DNA of 64,000 bases from Atriophallophorus winterbourni (Eukaryota > Platyhelminthes > Trematoda > Plagiorchiida > Microphallidae): NCBI GenBank assembly GCA_013407085.1, contig JACCGJ010005229.1, positions 1-64,000 of the forward strand. The letters run 5' to 3'. The position numbers and the translations under genes are program-made. The notes beneath the pieces were generated by a model. The model was not told the DNA's origin and searched no databases. It saw only the letters and a list, made by a program, of their open reading frames with translations. Positions 10,438 through 20,303 of this stretch are shown piece after piece. The first letter of the stretch is position 1, and each line of letters opens with the position of its first letter.

Positions 10438-11925
10438 TGTCTAAGCCTGGGCAACCTGACAGTATCTTAGCCCACCTGCAGTCTCTGACTGTGCGGCACT
10501 TTGCCTGGATCAGGCTTGTGCTTTCATACCATACCAAACCATGTAAATGGAGACCTTTTACGCAATCTGGATAAGTGCCAACATGAATCAAGTAGCCATG
10601 TTAATACACTTCACATATCAATGTATCAGATCGAAACGACCAGACGTAATAAAAGCGGAACTAAAAGGGAAAAATGCTACACTCTCCACGATTGCACATG
10701 ACTCAAATCCGGCCCTGAAATCCGTGTGAATTGGGCGTCTACATTTCTCTCCCTCAGGTTATCCAGAAACCCGAATCTATCGATGTTGGTTATTATAGCA
10801 AAGATCTGCAAACTAATCAGGATATAGCCTGGAATACAAAAACGTCAGTCATCTGATTCATTGTTTGTAGAGTAATTCGATTAAAATTCACACACTATAG
10901 AGACATAACACATCTGAAAAGTCGGTCGGTGCTTGCAGCACTCGCTATAGCTGATCAAGAGTATCTCCTTGGAAATTAAACGAACAGGAGTGGAATAATT
11001 ATGGTAACGCAAAATCGGTCCGCCGGAAAAGGCCCAAGTTCAACAACTTAAAACGAAGAAGCGCTCGGAAGAATCAATTCCTAAACTTTTACGACGAAAC
11101 AACAAGAATATTCTGTTCCGAATTTCTCGATATCTTGGTACACTAGATTCATACTCGCTTCTCACTGATTGATTCAAAGTTGAACCGTGAGAAAATCATT
11201 CCCATTGGACATTTCCGCCCAAACCCCATCAAGACGCTCGATTCTAAGTGCGTTTCAACTTCTAGCTTTCGGATTTCGTTATCTGGCTGGTGATTTCCGG
11301 ATACGTTTGAATCAAGGCACAGTAACGTCACAAAAATAAACTCTCAGGCAACAAACGCAGCAATCCAACGGTCATCATGCCATTGTTATACATCTATCCA
11401 AACCTGGGGCAACCTCAGTATTTTCGACGACACGTCAGAGAGAAAATTACGTATATGCTTCCGTTGCGAAATATCATGATTTTATATGAATATATTATTC
11501 GATCTGTTACTGATGAGTAGTCAAAAATAATAAATTCTCCACAACACGATACACAAAATGTTCACCAAACTTAATCGGTATTTGCTTCCACTGTATAGGA
11601 CAAGAAGAATTGATATGACGACCAATAGTAATGATCTGAGGTTCGAGTCACACTCGAGGCAGAAGATACGCACAGCCGATTCGCTAAAATAAGCGCGCGA
11701 CTTGAGTCCAGTGCCTACATTGTGGTGAACTACGTGAATATTTCACAGGATCTGGTACTGATGAGTGGTCAAAAACATAACAAAGTTTCCACAACACGAT
11801 GAACAATATTGCCAATCAGAATTGATCAGTATTGTTTTATACTGGCCTGAACCATGCAAAGTGCCGCACAGTCAGAGACTGCACGTGAGCTAAGATACTG
11901 TCAGGTTGCCCAGGCCTAGACAGTT
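10438..11925. mobile_element. Element with ~80-bp terminal inverted repeats
   Basis: Positions 10438-10517 and the reverse complement of about 11846-11925 match closely, both starting CTGTCTARGCCTGGGCAACC and running through the CAGTATCTTAGC and CAGTCTCTGACTGTGCGGCA motifs into ACTTTGC. The 1.3 kb between them contains only short open frames with no transposase that I recognise, and an internal direct repeat of about 105 bp (11484-11594 and 11734-11842). The layout suggests a non-autonomous DNA transposon. I could not define a target-site duplication, so two independent copies of one repeat in opposite orientation remain possible. Confidence 0.6.
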
Positions 11926-11943
11926 AGGGTGAGTGAAAATTCG

Positions 11944-12768
11944 CGCCAGGACCAGACGGTATTGATCAGTTGGTTTTACGAGCACTATCAGAAGTGTTGT
12001 GCGTTCCGCTGGTCAGGATGTTCACAAAATCTGTAACATTAGTGGTCTTGCCACAAGAATGGAAACAGGGTATTATTAAACCTATGTTTAAGAGTGGGGG
12101 CCCTAGTAGTCCCGCTAATTACAGGCCGATCACATTGAATTCTGTGATCAGTAAAATTTTAGAGAAGCTGATCAAAAGGAAAATATAGCACTTTCTTTTG
12201 GAGTGTGGGCGTTGGTATTGACAACAACATGGATTCACAAAACAATCGCTCATGCGTGAGTAATCTGCTCCTGGCGCGAGAAAGTTGGTGTGCTTTGACT
12301 GATTCTGGTAAAGCGGTCGATGTCATTTTTATCGAATTCAGTAAGGCGTTCCACCGCGTGCCCCAACGCCGACTGCTCGTCAAGCTGGAGATTTTGAGTA
12401 TTCAAGGTTGTGTACTTCAGTGGATTAAGGCATTCATCTCAGGGCGGTCAAACCGTGTAGAGTTAAATGGAGTTTTGTCTTCAGAGATGATATCAGGCTC
12501 CGGAGTGCCGCAGGGATCTGTCGTTGGTCGATTGTTATTGAAAATTTTCGTGAATGATATTCCGGACGCTGTAGCGATCGATAGTCTTTTATTCGCGGAT
12601 GATCTGAAACTGTGGGCCTCTGTCAGTTCCTGCGATGGCCACAAGCAACTGCAACAAGCAGTTGATGACTTAGTCAGTTGGACACATCGCTGGTCACTGC
12701 CTATCAATGAGGACAAGGCAGTGGTCATGCGCATAAACTCCGATGATGCGATTAACTTGAAGTCTATC
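11944..12768 (+). pseudogene. CR1 LINE RT fragment (duplicate copy)
   Basis: Encodes part of a CR1-type reverse transcriptase: ALSEVLCVPLVRMFTKSV, ANYRPITLNSVISKILEKL, then after a damaged segment SNLLLARESWCALTDSGKA, EFSKAFHRVPQRRLLVKL, SGSGVPQGSVVG, LLFADDLKLWA (catalytic aspartates) and LPINEDKAVVMRI. A frame break and TAG lie near 12186. The same DNA, less damaged, is at 15148-15973. The fragment starts abruptly next to the inverted-repeat element and ends where the 5' region of a second CR1 begins. Confidence 0.9.
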
Positions 12769-13210
12769 TGGTGTGCGGACGTAATTTTTGTTGCTCTGAC
12801 AATTTTGGTCATAACTTCGTCGCTTCTGCTCGGATTTATACCATTTAAAGTATTCCGTGTATCACTCGACGATACGTATCGGAGTTCATACTTTTCGATT
12901 GTGCAAGTTGAATTACGGCAAACGTAGCAGTTTTTACGGGAAATACCATTTTGTTCACGCGAACAAAGTTTTTCCCAACACTAACTATCCTACGAATTTC
13001 GATATCGTTGGAAAGATCACAGTGCGATACAGGTTTTGATACCGTATTTCGTTTCCTATCTTCCGTGGTTCACGAGTTATCGCGGATATTGTTCAATACC
13101 GAAATCTCGCCATCGAGCTCTGTCAAACAATTCAATCGACAACACACCCACTATGGAACAGCCAGCAAGCCCTGTGCAGCCCGCAAACATGTGCGTACGT
13201 GTCACTAGAT
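12769..13210 (+). pseudogene. CR1-2 5' region and start of ORF1 (duplicate copy)
   Basis: Matches 15974-16414, the leader and first codons of ORF1 of the CR1 copy called CR1-2 here. The ORF1 start MEQPASPVQPANMCVRVTR at 13153 is intact, but the reading frame is cut at 13210 by sequence resembling a hAT transposon end. Because the junction with the upstream RT fragment is the same in both places, the pair was copied as one segment. Confidence 0.85.
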
Positions 13211-13290
13211 CAGGGGTGCGCAACCTGCGGCCGCACGGCCGCATGCGGCCGTGAGAGGTATGATATGCGGCCGTTAGTAACGTACTTTTG
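13211..13290. mobile_element. hAT-like transposon terminus (solo end)
   Basis: Begins CAGGGGTGCGCAACCTGCGG, which resembles the terminal inverted repeats of many Charlie/Tip100-like hAT elements, and continues into a GC-rich block with repeated TGCGGCCG. No matching opposite end (CGCAGGTTGCGCACCCCTG) is seen downstream, so this looks like a truncated terminus. It is unrelated in sequence to the GCGAA-rich hAT at 19262-23620. Confidence 0.6.
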
Positions 13291-13439
13291 CTCATGTTGA
13301 CCGCTGTGTGATGCGACCTCGACCGCGTTCATCTGTATTGGGTTGCTGGGTGGTTACAGCAATGTTGTAGGAATAGCGACCACTGACTTAGGTCAAAGCC
13401 CTAAATCCTCATTGAAGATCGACTGGTGCTACATGATTT

Positions 13440-13837
13440 GGATTTGATTTAGGAACGCGATTTCCTAAATTCTGCTCTTGCCCCCCTTTTCGACGAAGGT
13501 GAAAAGGGTGTAACGATACGCGCAGCATTTCGTCTGAGCCGCAAGCCAGCGCCATGTGATCGCTCAAGTCCGTCAAAGATTGTGTTAGACTCTGCTGAGC
13601 AAGTGACCTTACTGCTAAATAGGGGTTACAGGTTGAAGGGTAGTAAACACAGACTCCTGCGTGATCTCTATCCGGAAGATCGTGTGAAAATGCGAAAAGC
13701 TACTCAGGAGATTATCTAGCGCAGAGCCGCAGGTGAAACTAACTTGCGCATTGTGAATTTTAGGGTTGTGAGGATGAGGCCAAAAGTTCGTTGGGAACCT
13801 CTGATGATAGGCATTCGGAGGGATCTGGATCTTTGAA
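13440..13837 (+). pseudogene. CR1-1 ORF1, C-terminal part
   Basis: A frame upstream of the endonuclease reads KGVTIRAAFRLSRKPAP, RSSPSKIVLDSAEQVTLLL, RYRLKGSKHRLLRDLYPEDR-like and MRKATQEIIL, which resembles the basic C-terminal region that precedes ORF2 in CR1 elements. ORF1 proteins of this group are thought to bind element RNA. Its N-terminus is missing, and in-frame stops are present (for example TAG near 13717). The assignment rests on position and basic composition. Confidence 0.5.
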
Positions 13838-15973
13838 CGTGATATATTTTAATGCGAGGAGCCTAAAAACAAACTGGATGAACTCTTTGATCGGATTAAA
13901 CAGGACCCTCCAGCGATCATTGTGGTGACGGAAACCTGGCTCTCACCTGAGCAGATTGATCCCGAGCTGGCCCTACTTGGATATATACTCTTTCGCTCAG
14001 ATCGAACAGATGCGAAAATCGGTGGTGGGTTTGCTTTTTATTTCCAACAACATATTTCCGTCGCAGTGTTGGCTCGCTTCCAGAATACTGCCGGTATAGC
14101 TGAGTGCTTATGGTGCCGTATGAGGACTGCAGCTTCATTTGCCACGATAGGTGTCGTTTATCGTTCTCCCAATACTCAGGTAGATACTCTGATATCACAG
14201 ATATGTCAATATGGTAGATCCTGAAACTGCTCGATTATTGGGGATTTTAATGCTCCTAGTATTGATTGGACTCCGCTAGGTGGAGGTTCTGGATCATTCG
14301 AACGGTACTTATTGGACCCTGTGGTTGACGTGGGCCTCGTGCAGCATGTTTCCCATCCGACCAGAGTACGCCCTACTGGGTGTGAGTCCATTTTGGACTT
14401 GGTATTCACTCCCATGCATTCCGATATTACTCAGCTCCGGACTGAAGCCCCATTAGGCTGTAGTGATCATGCTACCTTCGGTTTTATTTGGAAACGAAAC
14501 ACTGGCTGGGCACCAGATCCAATTCCCAGAAGGAATTTTCGGAAGGCAGACGCGGGTAGGTTATGGGAAGTTGCTTCATCTCTAGATTGGTCTTTCGATC
14601 AATCGGCTGATGTTGAAGATTGTTGGCTGGTGATCCGTAATGATATTCCGACAGTTATTAAGGTGGTTGTCCCGTTTTCCACACGTCGTCGTAAGGCGAA
14701 AGGTCCCCATTGGTTTAATAAGGAGATAATAAAACTTTTTGGGCAAGGTCAAAAGCTCTGGTCGATATTCGTAAGCCTAAAAAACGCTACTGACTATGAC
14801 AATTATCGGCAAACTAGAAACCTTTTCGCGGCATTAAAACTCAGAGAACGTATGTTATACGAGCAGCGATTAGTGGACGAGTCTACTTGTGCACCAAAAC
14901 GGCTATTCGAATACATTCGTCGCCGCAGAAAGGCGTCGTTAGATATTCCTAATTTGATAGATACTAATGGGGTAGACATTACTGAGGCTGGTTTAAAAGC
15001 TGAAGCCAAGGCTAAGCAGTATGCCTCCGTGTAATATCTGGAAGACAGTGACCCTCCTTCAGTCTCTAATAACAGTGAGGTGCTATCTGATCTTGATGTA
15101 GATGTAGAGACGGTAAGACTCTCGTCGAATTTCTTAGACACAAAATCCGCGCCAGCACCAGACGGTATTTATTTGTTGGATTTACGAGCACTATCAGAAG
15201 TGTTGTGCGTTCCGCTGGTCAGGTTGTTCACAAAATCTGTAACATTAGTTGTCTTGCCACAAGAACGAAAACAGGGTATTATTAAACCTATGTTTAAGAG
15301 TGGGGGCCCTAGTAGTCCCGCTAATTACAGGCCGGTCACATTGAATTCTGTGATCGGTAAAATTTTAGAGAAGCTGATCAAAAGGAAAATAGAGCACTTT
15401 CTTTTGGAGTGTGGGCGTTGGTGTTCACAACAACATGGATTCACAAAAAATCGCTCATGCGTGAGTAATCTGCTCCTGGCGCGAGAAAGTTGGTGTGCTT
15501 TGACTGATTCTGGTAAAGCGGTCGATGTCATTTTTATCGAATTCAGTAAGGCGTTCCACCGCGTGCCCCACCGCCGATTGATCGCCAAGCTGGAGATTTT
15601 GGGTATTCAAGGTTGTGTACTTCAGTGGATTAAGGCATTCATCTCAGGGCGGTCAAACCGTGTAGAGTTGAATGGAGTTTTGTCTTCAGAGATGATATCA
15701 GGCTCCGGAGTGCCGCAGGGATCTGTCGTTGGTCGATTGTTATTGAAAATTTTCGTGAATGATATTCCGGACGCTGTAGCGATCGATAGTCTTTTATTCG
15801 CGGATGATCTGAAACTGTGGGCCTCTGTCAGTTCCTGCGATGGCCACAAGCAACTGCAACAATCAGTTGATGACTTAGTCAGTTGGACACATCGCTGGTC
15901 ACTGCCTATCAATGAGGACAAGGCAGTGGTCATGCGCATAAACTCCGATGATGCGATTAACTTGAAGTCTATC
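13838..15973 (+). pseudogene. CR1-1 LINE ORF2: endonuclease plus reverse transcriptase
   Basis: An ORF2 of the CR1 clade. The apurinic-like endonuclease is at about 13840-14520: VIYFNARSL, VTETWLSPEQ, GVVYRSPN, GDFNAPSIDW, ESILDLVF and SDHATFGF. The EN-RT linker follows (GPHWFNKEI, RRRRKASLD), then the RT: SAPAPDGI, ANYRPVTLNSVI, QQHGFTKNRSCVSNLL, EFSKAFHRVPH, GSGVPQGSVVG, LLFADDLKLW and LPINEDKAVVM. From 13922 the whole stretch is one reading frame broken only by TGA at 14222 and TAA at 15032, and a 1-nt loss near 13875 separates it from the EN start. The RT ends abruptly at about 15973, where the leader of CR1-2 begins, so the thumb and 3' end are displaced or lost. A plausible continuation is at 18170-18785. 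Confidence 0.92.
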
Positions 15974-16357
15974 TGGTGTGCGGACGTAATTTTTGTTGCT
16001 CTGACAATTTTGGTCATAACTTCGTCGCTTCTGCTCGGATTTATACCATTTAAAGTATTCCGTGTATCACTCGACGATACGTATCGGAGTTCATACTTTT
16101 CGATTGTGCAAGTTGAATTACGGCAAACGTAGCAGTTTTTACGGGAAATACCATTTTGTTCACGCGAACAAAGTTTTTCCCAACACTAACTATCCTACGA
16201 ATTTCAATATCGTTGGAAAGATCACAGTGCGACACAGGTTTTGATACCGTATTTCGTTTCCTATCTTCCGTGGTTCACGAGTTATCGCGGATATTGTTCA
16301 ATACCGAAATCTCGCCATCGAGCTCTGTCAAACAATTCAATCGACAACACACCCACT
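15974..16357 (+). other. CR1-2 5' untranslated region
   Basis: The sequence between the broken RT of CR1-1 and the ORF1 ATG is shared with 12769-13152. It contains no coding similarity and probably holds the internal promoter of the LINE, which such elements need, though no specific promoter motif is visible. An 11-bp near-match (AAGTCTATCTG at 15965 and AAGCCTATTTG at 18157) may be an eroded target-site duplication around CR1-2. Confidence 0.55.
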
Positions 16358-17233
16358 ATGGAACAGCCAGCAAGCCCTGTGCAGCCCGCAAACATGTGCG
16401 TACGTGTCACCAGATCCACTGCACCGACAAAGAAAAAAATCGATTCAGCTGTGACCGTGAGAAGTACCCATGCGACGGCGATTCAGTGTGACCTCTGTAT
16501 CACGTGTCTAGACCCGGTAAGCGTTGATTCTGTTTCGGTTAAATGCATATTCTGCGGGTTTCACCAACACGTGTCATGTGATGTGAATTTGACTGATGAT
16601 TGCGTGAGACTTGTAAACGATGAGAGATACCCATCCGTTTGTTATGTTTGTGCTAGCTGTAGACATTCCAAGAAAGATGTCCGCAACAACAGTAAAAACT
16701 TGACGGTTGGTAAAGAGCCTAACGAAATGGAGAGTAGACTGTCACATCTGGAAAATCAGTTTGCACAAATGAGAAACTCAATTGAGCTACTGATCAAGCC
16801 AACAACGAAGGCTCCAGAACATTCAACCTCAACTTTAAACACCACTAGTACAATTAAATATTCCGAAATATTGCTACAAGATACCAAAAAGAACGATAGA
16901 ATCAAGTCAAAACTAAAGCCCTCCTCATCAAGTGTTGTGTTCAAGGAACCAACCTCAAAAAACGTTTCACTCAGCATTATCTGTGCCAATGTGCCAGAGG
17001 CAACTGAAACACTATCGTCAACTAGACAGCAGCATGACTTAGCTAAATGTTCGGAACTGTGCACTAGGATGAGCATAAAAACGACCACTCCGGTTTCACT
17101 GTCCCGCTTGACACGTGCTCCCAAAGCGCCGCATCAAGACAAACCTAGACTGCTCAAGGTAGTGTTGCGAAATAAAAAGGAACTAGAAGATGTACTATTA
17201 TCGGCATATTGTATACGAATGCCCAATGCTTGA
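16358..17233 (+). CDS. CR1-2 ORF1 protein with PHD-like zinc finger
   Basis: A 291-codon frame from ATG 16358, chosen because this start is conserved in the duplicate at 13153. Residues 44-98 give a C4HC3 pattern (Cys44, Cys47, Cys63, Cys66, His71, Cys74, Cys95, Cys98; CIFCGFHQHVSC in the middle), as in PHD fingers of CR1 ORF1 proteins. Residues 120-145 (EMESRLSHLENQFAQMRNSI) look like a short coiled coil, and the tail is basic, Ser/Thr-rich and ends LLKVVLRNKKELEDVL. ORF1 proteins are taken to coat LINE RNA. The C-terminus seems shortened: ORF2 sequence begins within the last codons, in another frame, and the usual ORF1 tail and ORF2 start are missing, which suggests an internal deletion. 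Confidence 0.85.
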   Translation: MEQPASPVQPANMCVRVTRSTAPTKKKIDSAVTVRSTHATAIQCDLCITCLDPVSVDSVSVKCIFCGFHQHVSCDVNLTDDCVRLVNDERYPSVCYVCASCRHSKKDVRNNSKNLTVGKEPNEMESRLSHLENQFAQMRNSIELLIKPTTKAPEHSTSTLNTTSTIKYSEILLQDTKKNDRIKSKLKPSSSSVVFKEPTSKNVSLSIICANVPEATETLSSTRQQHDLAKCSELCTRMSIKTTTPVSLSRLTRAPKAPHQDKPRLLKVVLRNKKELEDVLLSAYCIRMPNA

Positions 17234-18168
17234 CAAATAAATTACACGAATTGACTGAACTAACTACCACACACTCACCAGACGTGATTGCCGTAACTGA
17301 GACATGGTTCCATCCAACTTTAACAGACAACGAAGTAGTCATTGAGGGTATGTCTCTACTTCGTCGCGATCGCCTGGCTCGAGGAGGCGGTGTTGCTCTA
17401 TATCACGTTCAGAGTTTGTCATGCCAAGAGATCACTGATGAAGACTTACAACTACAAGACACACTGTGGTGTTCCCTGAATGTAACAGCAGAAGAAGAAA
17501 AATGTACAGTGGGTGTGATTTACCGCTCGCCCTCCGCCGATGAAGCCTACAATTCAGCATTAATTGAAAACATACGCTTAGCGGCTACCAGATACGTCGG
17601 CAGACTTCTTCTGATCGGAGATTTCAATTTGCCGAACTATAAGGGAAATTCAGTCTATCCAGAAAACTCCTTGAATGCTTTATTTCAACAGTTGCTGGAG
17701 GACATTCCACTTTACAACCATATTTTTGACAATACCCGATTTCGGGGTAGTGATACGCCGTCTATCTTGGACTTGATACTGACAAACGAAGAGTACGTGA
17801 TTGAAAGTCTCGCTTATGAAGCTCCTATGGGACTCAGTGACCACTTAGTTATCACGTTTGATTATATTTGTCAGGCAATCAGAACAAGTGACACCAGCAA
17901 GTTGATTAGGAAAATTGACTTTTCACAACTTAATACTACTCTGAAGAATGTCACAGACCCTGGTCTCGAGTCCGACAGCGTACAAGGTCAGTGGCAATGG
18001 ATGGCAAACGAAATTAAAATTGCAGTTGAAATGCACTCTCATCTTGTTCCGAAGGTGCGGAAGAGGGGATACACGTTTAAACTGAGAAGCCGAACACAAA
18101 AATGGTTGACTATGCGAAATACTGCATGGCGACATGGTGAATACTTTCTTGAAGGTAAGCCTATTTGA
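17209..18168 (+). pseudogene. CR1-2 ORF2, endonuclease domain
   Basis: Overlaps the end of ORF1 by about 25 nt in a different frame. It encodes an APE-type endonuclease that would nick target DNA: YTNAQCLTNKLHEL, VIAVTETWFHPTL, RRDRLARGGGVALY, VGVIYRSPSADEAYN, LLIGDFNLPNY, TPSILDLILTNEEYVIESL and GLSDHLVITF, with the catalytic Glu (TETW), Asp/Asn (GDFN) and Asp-His (SDH) present. It then enters the EN-RT linker (KVRKRGYTFK, WLTMRNTAWRHGEY) and stops at 18166, just where unrelated CR1 3' sequence starts. The reverse transcriptase is missing, so the copy is dead although the endonuclease frame is intact. Confidence 0.9.
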
Positions 18169-18169
18169 G

Positions 18170-18785
18170 TGATGACGGCCGAAAAAGAGTTAGGGATTCT
18201 GGTTATAGATCCCTTGAAGTCAAAGGCTGACACTTGTCGGAGAATAAGCAGCGCTACCAGGATGCTCTGGATGATTCGGCGTTCATTTTAGTGCATTTGC
18301 CCGTGAATGTTCCAGACACTTTTCTCTGCGTACATTTGACCTCTGTTGGAATATGTGCCACCTGTTCCATTTCCTCAGTCTAAAGGCGAATGCTACTCAT
18401 TAAAGAGGGTACAAAGGAGTGGCACTAAGATGGTTTGTGGAATGCGCCAACTCGCGTACGAGGATAGGAGGAGGTTGCTGGAACATTACCCCCTAGATCT
18501 TCGAAGGGAAAGATTTGATCTGCTCCTGTCACGCCGTATTCTTCTCGGTCAATATGGAGACGAGTTCCTCCAGTACTTCCTATTAGTAGGTGAGTCGAGG
18601 ACTTGGGGACATGACTTTAAGTTGCAGAAGCCTAGGAGGCTAAAGCTGAGTAATGCGAGCTCGTTATCCACGCGGTTGGTGAACACCTGGAACTCTCTAC
18701 CGAAAGGGCCCCTGTCTCTACCTTCTGAACAGCTATTCGAAAGCGCGATGGATCAGCATTTGTTGAGACGGACGGACTTGATCTC
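18170..18785 (+). pseudogene. CR1 RT C-terminal segment (probable 3' part of CR1-1)
   Basis: Begins EKELGILVIDPLKSKADTC and RMLWMIRRS, followed by a frame change, LEYVPPVPFPQSKGECYSLK, RSGTKMVCGMRQLAYEDRRR, HYPLDLRRERFDLLLSRRI and LVNTWNSLPKGPLSLPS. These are the ordered motifs of the RT thumb/C-terminal region of CR1 elements. CR1-1 lacks exactly this part, so I infer that CR1-2 lies inside CR1-1. A different CR1 copy starts at about 18790. Confidence 0.8.
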
Positions 18786-18789
18786 CGGA

Positions 18790-19258
18790 GTGATATTGTG
18801 GTGTTCATCTACTCTCAGGGTTTGCCTTGTCAGCAGAAGTCACCCGTTCGCAAAAAAGGTAAACCTCAATGGTGGTCAGCCTCAGTTTCCCGTAGCGTAC
18901 GTCACCGCGACGCAAAATGGAGGCGTTATAAGCTTACTCTCTCATGTGGGACCTGGGCCCGTTACAAAGAAGCGCGAAACATAGCTGTTTCGAAGATACA
19001 TGCAGCAAAGATTTCTTTCAAAATGAGACTCGCTCAAGATGCCCATATTCATCCGAAACGTTACTATAGCTACGTTCAATCTAAAGGGTCAACACGAAAA
19101 GGTGTAGGTACCTTGAGAATGGACGATGGCTCAGCCGTCATTACAAGCACTGAAAAGGCTCAATTGTTTTCCTCGCATTTTCAAGGAGTACAACGCCGAG
19201 ATTATAACTCGAACGTCTCTGCGCCATCACTTCAATGCAGACAACAACGGATATCACA
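18790..19258 (+). pseudogene. CR1-3 EN-RT linker (5' half, before hAT insertion)
   Basis: A frame at 18798-19230 reads SPVRKKGKPQWWSASVSRSV, DAKWRRYKLT, ARYKEARNIAVSKIHAAKIS, HPKRYYSYVQSKGSTRKGVG and LFSSHFQGV, the linker that joins endonuclease to RT in CR1 ORF2. It is a separate copy from CR1-2, because both include the same linker region. The frame breaks near 19200 and the sequence is interrupted at about 19260 by the hAT element; the coding sense resumes at about 23665 with DLTFEIHNVENIL. Confidence 0.85.
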
Positions 19259-19827
19259 TTTTGGAGCGAAGCGAAGTGCGAAGCGAATTTTCGAAAAGCC
19301 CTAACTGCCCTTCGCAATGGCGAATAGTATCAACGCGAATATCCAAAGTGCACTTCGCAATGGCGAAGCGAAGCGAAGCGTCGCACCTCGCCATAACGAA
19401 TATTAGCGAATAATCTTCGCTCAACTTCGATGTCCCCCAAAAACTTTGTTTTCGACAAAAAACCTTGCTCTAAATTGCTTTAATTCGCTAAAATTCGTTT
19501 AAATTCGCTATTCTTCGTTGAAATAAAACGAATCCCGAAATAACTTATTTTTGACCATGAAAGAACTTTTATTTGACAAGAGAGAACTTTTTCATGAGCT
19601 TTGGAATTGGAAATATACAAAACCTTGTTCTCTCATAGGAAATTAGGCTCCTCCTCTGAGTCGGTCTCGGAGACCAGGGTTCTGGACCTGGACCTGGTGC
19701 TGGAACTTGTCCGGCTGCCTTCAGTCAGAATAGAGTAGCCCCCGCCGTGAGCTCCTGGGTGTCGACAAACTCGACATCCTCAAGGTTGGCTTCAGGGTCA
19801 TCCTGCTTTTTGAGCTGCTGCTGACTC

Positions 19828-20041
19828 TTATGTGCTGGTACCTTCGCCATTGGTGAACTCCTGGATGCGGAGCTTCATCCTCTTCATGTAGGAGAGCACT
19901 TTCTCGTAATTGTCATGAATGTAGATGAGCTCCTCGACCCTCTCGTTGTTCAGAAGGCTCCGGGTGGGCTTGGTCACGAGTCCAGCTTTCGAGAAGACCC
20001 TCTCTGTTGAGGCCGAGGTAGCCGGGATAGCGTAGACCATC
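19828..20041 (-). pseudogene. hAT transposase exon 5: dimerisation domain
   Basis: Starts after a good acceptor (TTTTCTTTTAG) at 20042 and ends at a stop at 19828. It encodes VYAIPATSASTERVFSKAG, then RSLLNNERVEELIYIHDN, the C-terminal hAT dimerisation region with its signature P.TSA..ER.FS..G. The tail EFTNGEGTST is Ser/Thr-rich. The exon itself is undamaged. The downstream sequence to 19520 is probably 3' untranslated. Confidence 0.92.
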
Positions 20042-20303
20042 CTAAAAGAAAATGAGACAGGTTTAGTATTTTGTATTATGTTCCAGGGGGTGCAAATGTT
20101 AAACTACTATTTCGAAGAATAACAATACTATATCAAAGTATAGCAATACTACATCTAACAATAGAAAATATTATATCGAAGTATAGTGAATAATATCGAA
20201 GTATGGCGAAGTTTAGCGAATGTTATAGCGAAGTATGGCGAATAACGAGAATAAATTATAATCCAACGGAAAATAAGTGACCTTTAACTTTGAAACAACT
20301 TAC

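Noticed and set aside
11500..11530. CTGATGAG at 11507 and 11756 as hammerhead cores
   Set aside because: No GAAA box or pairing stems follow at the right distance.
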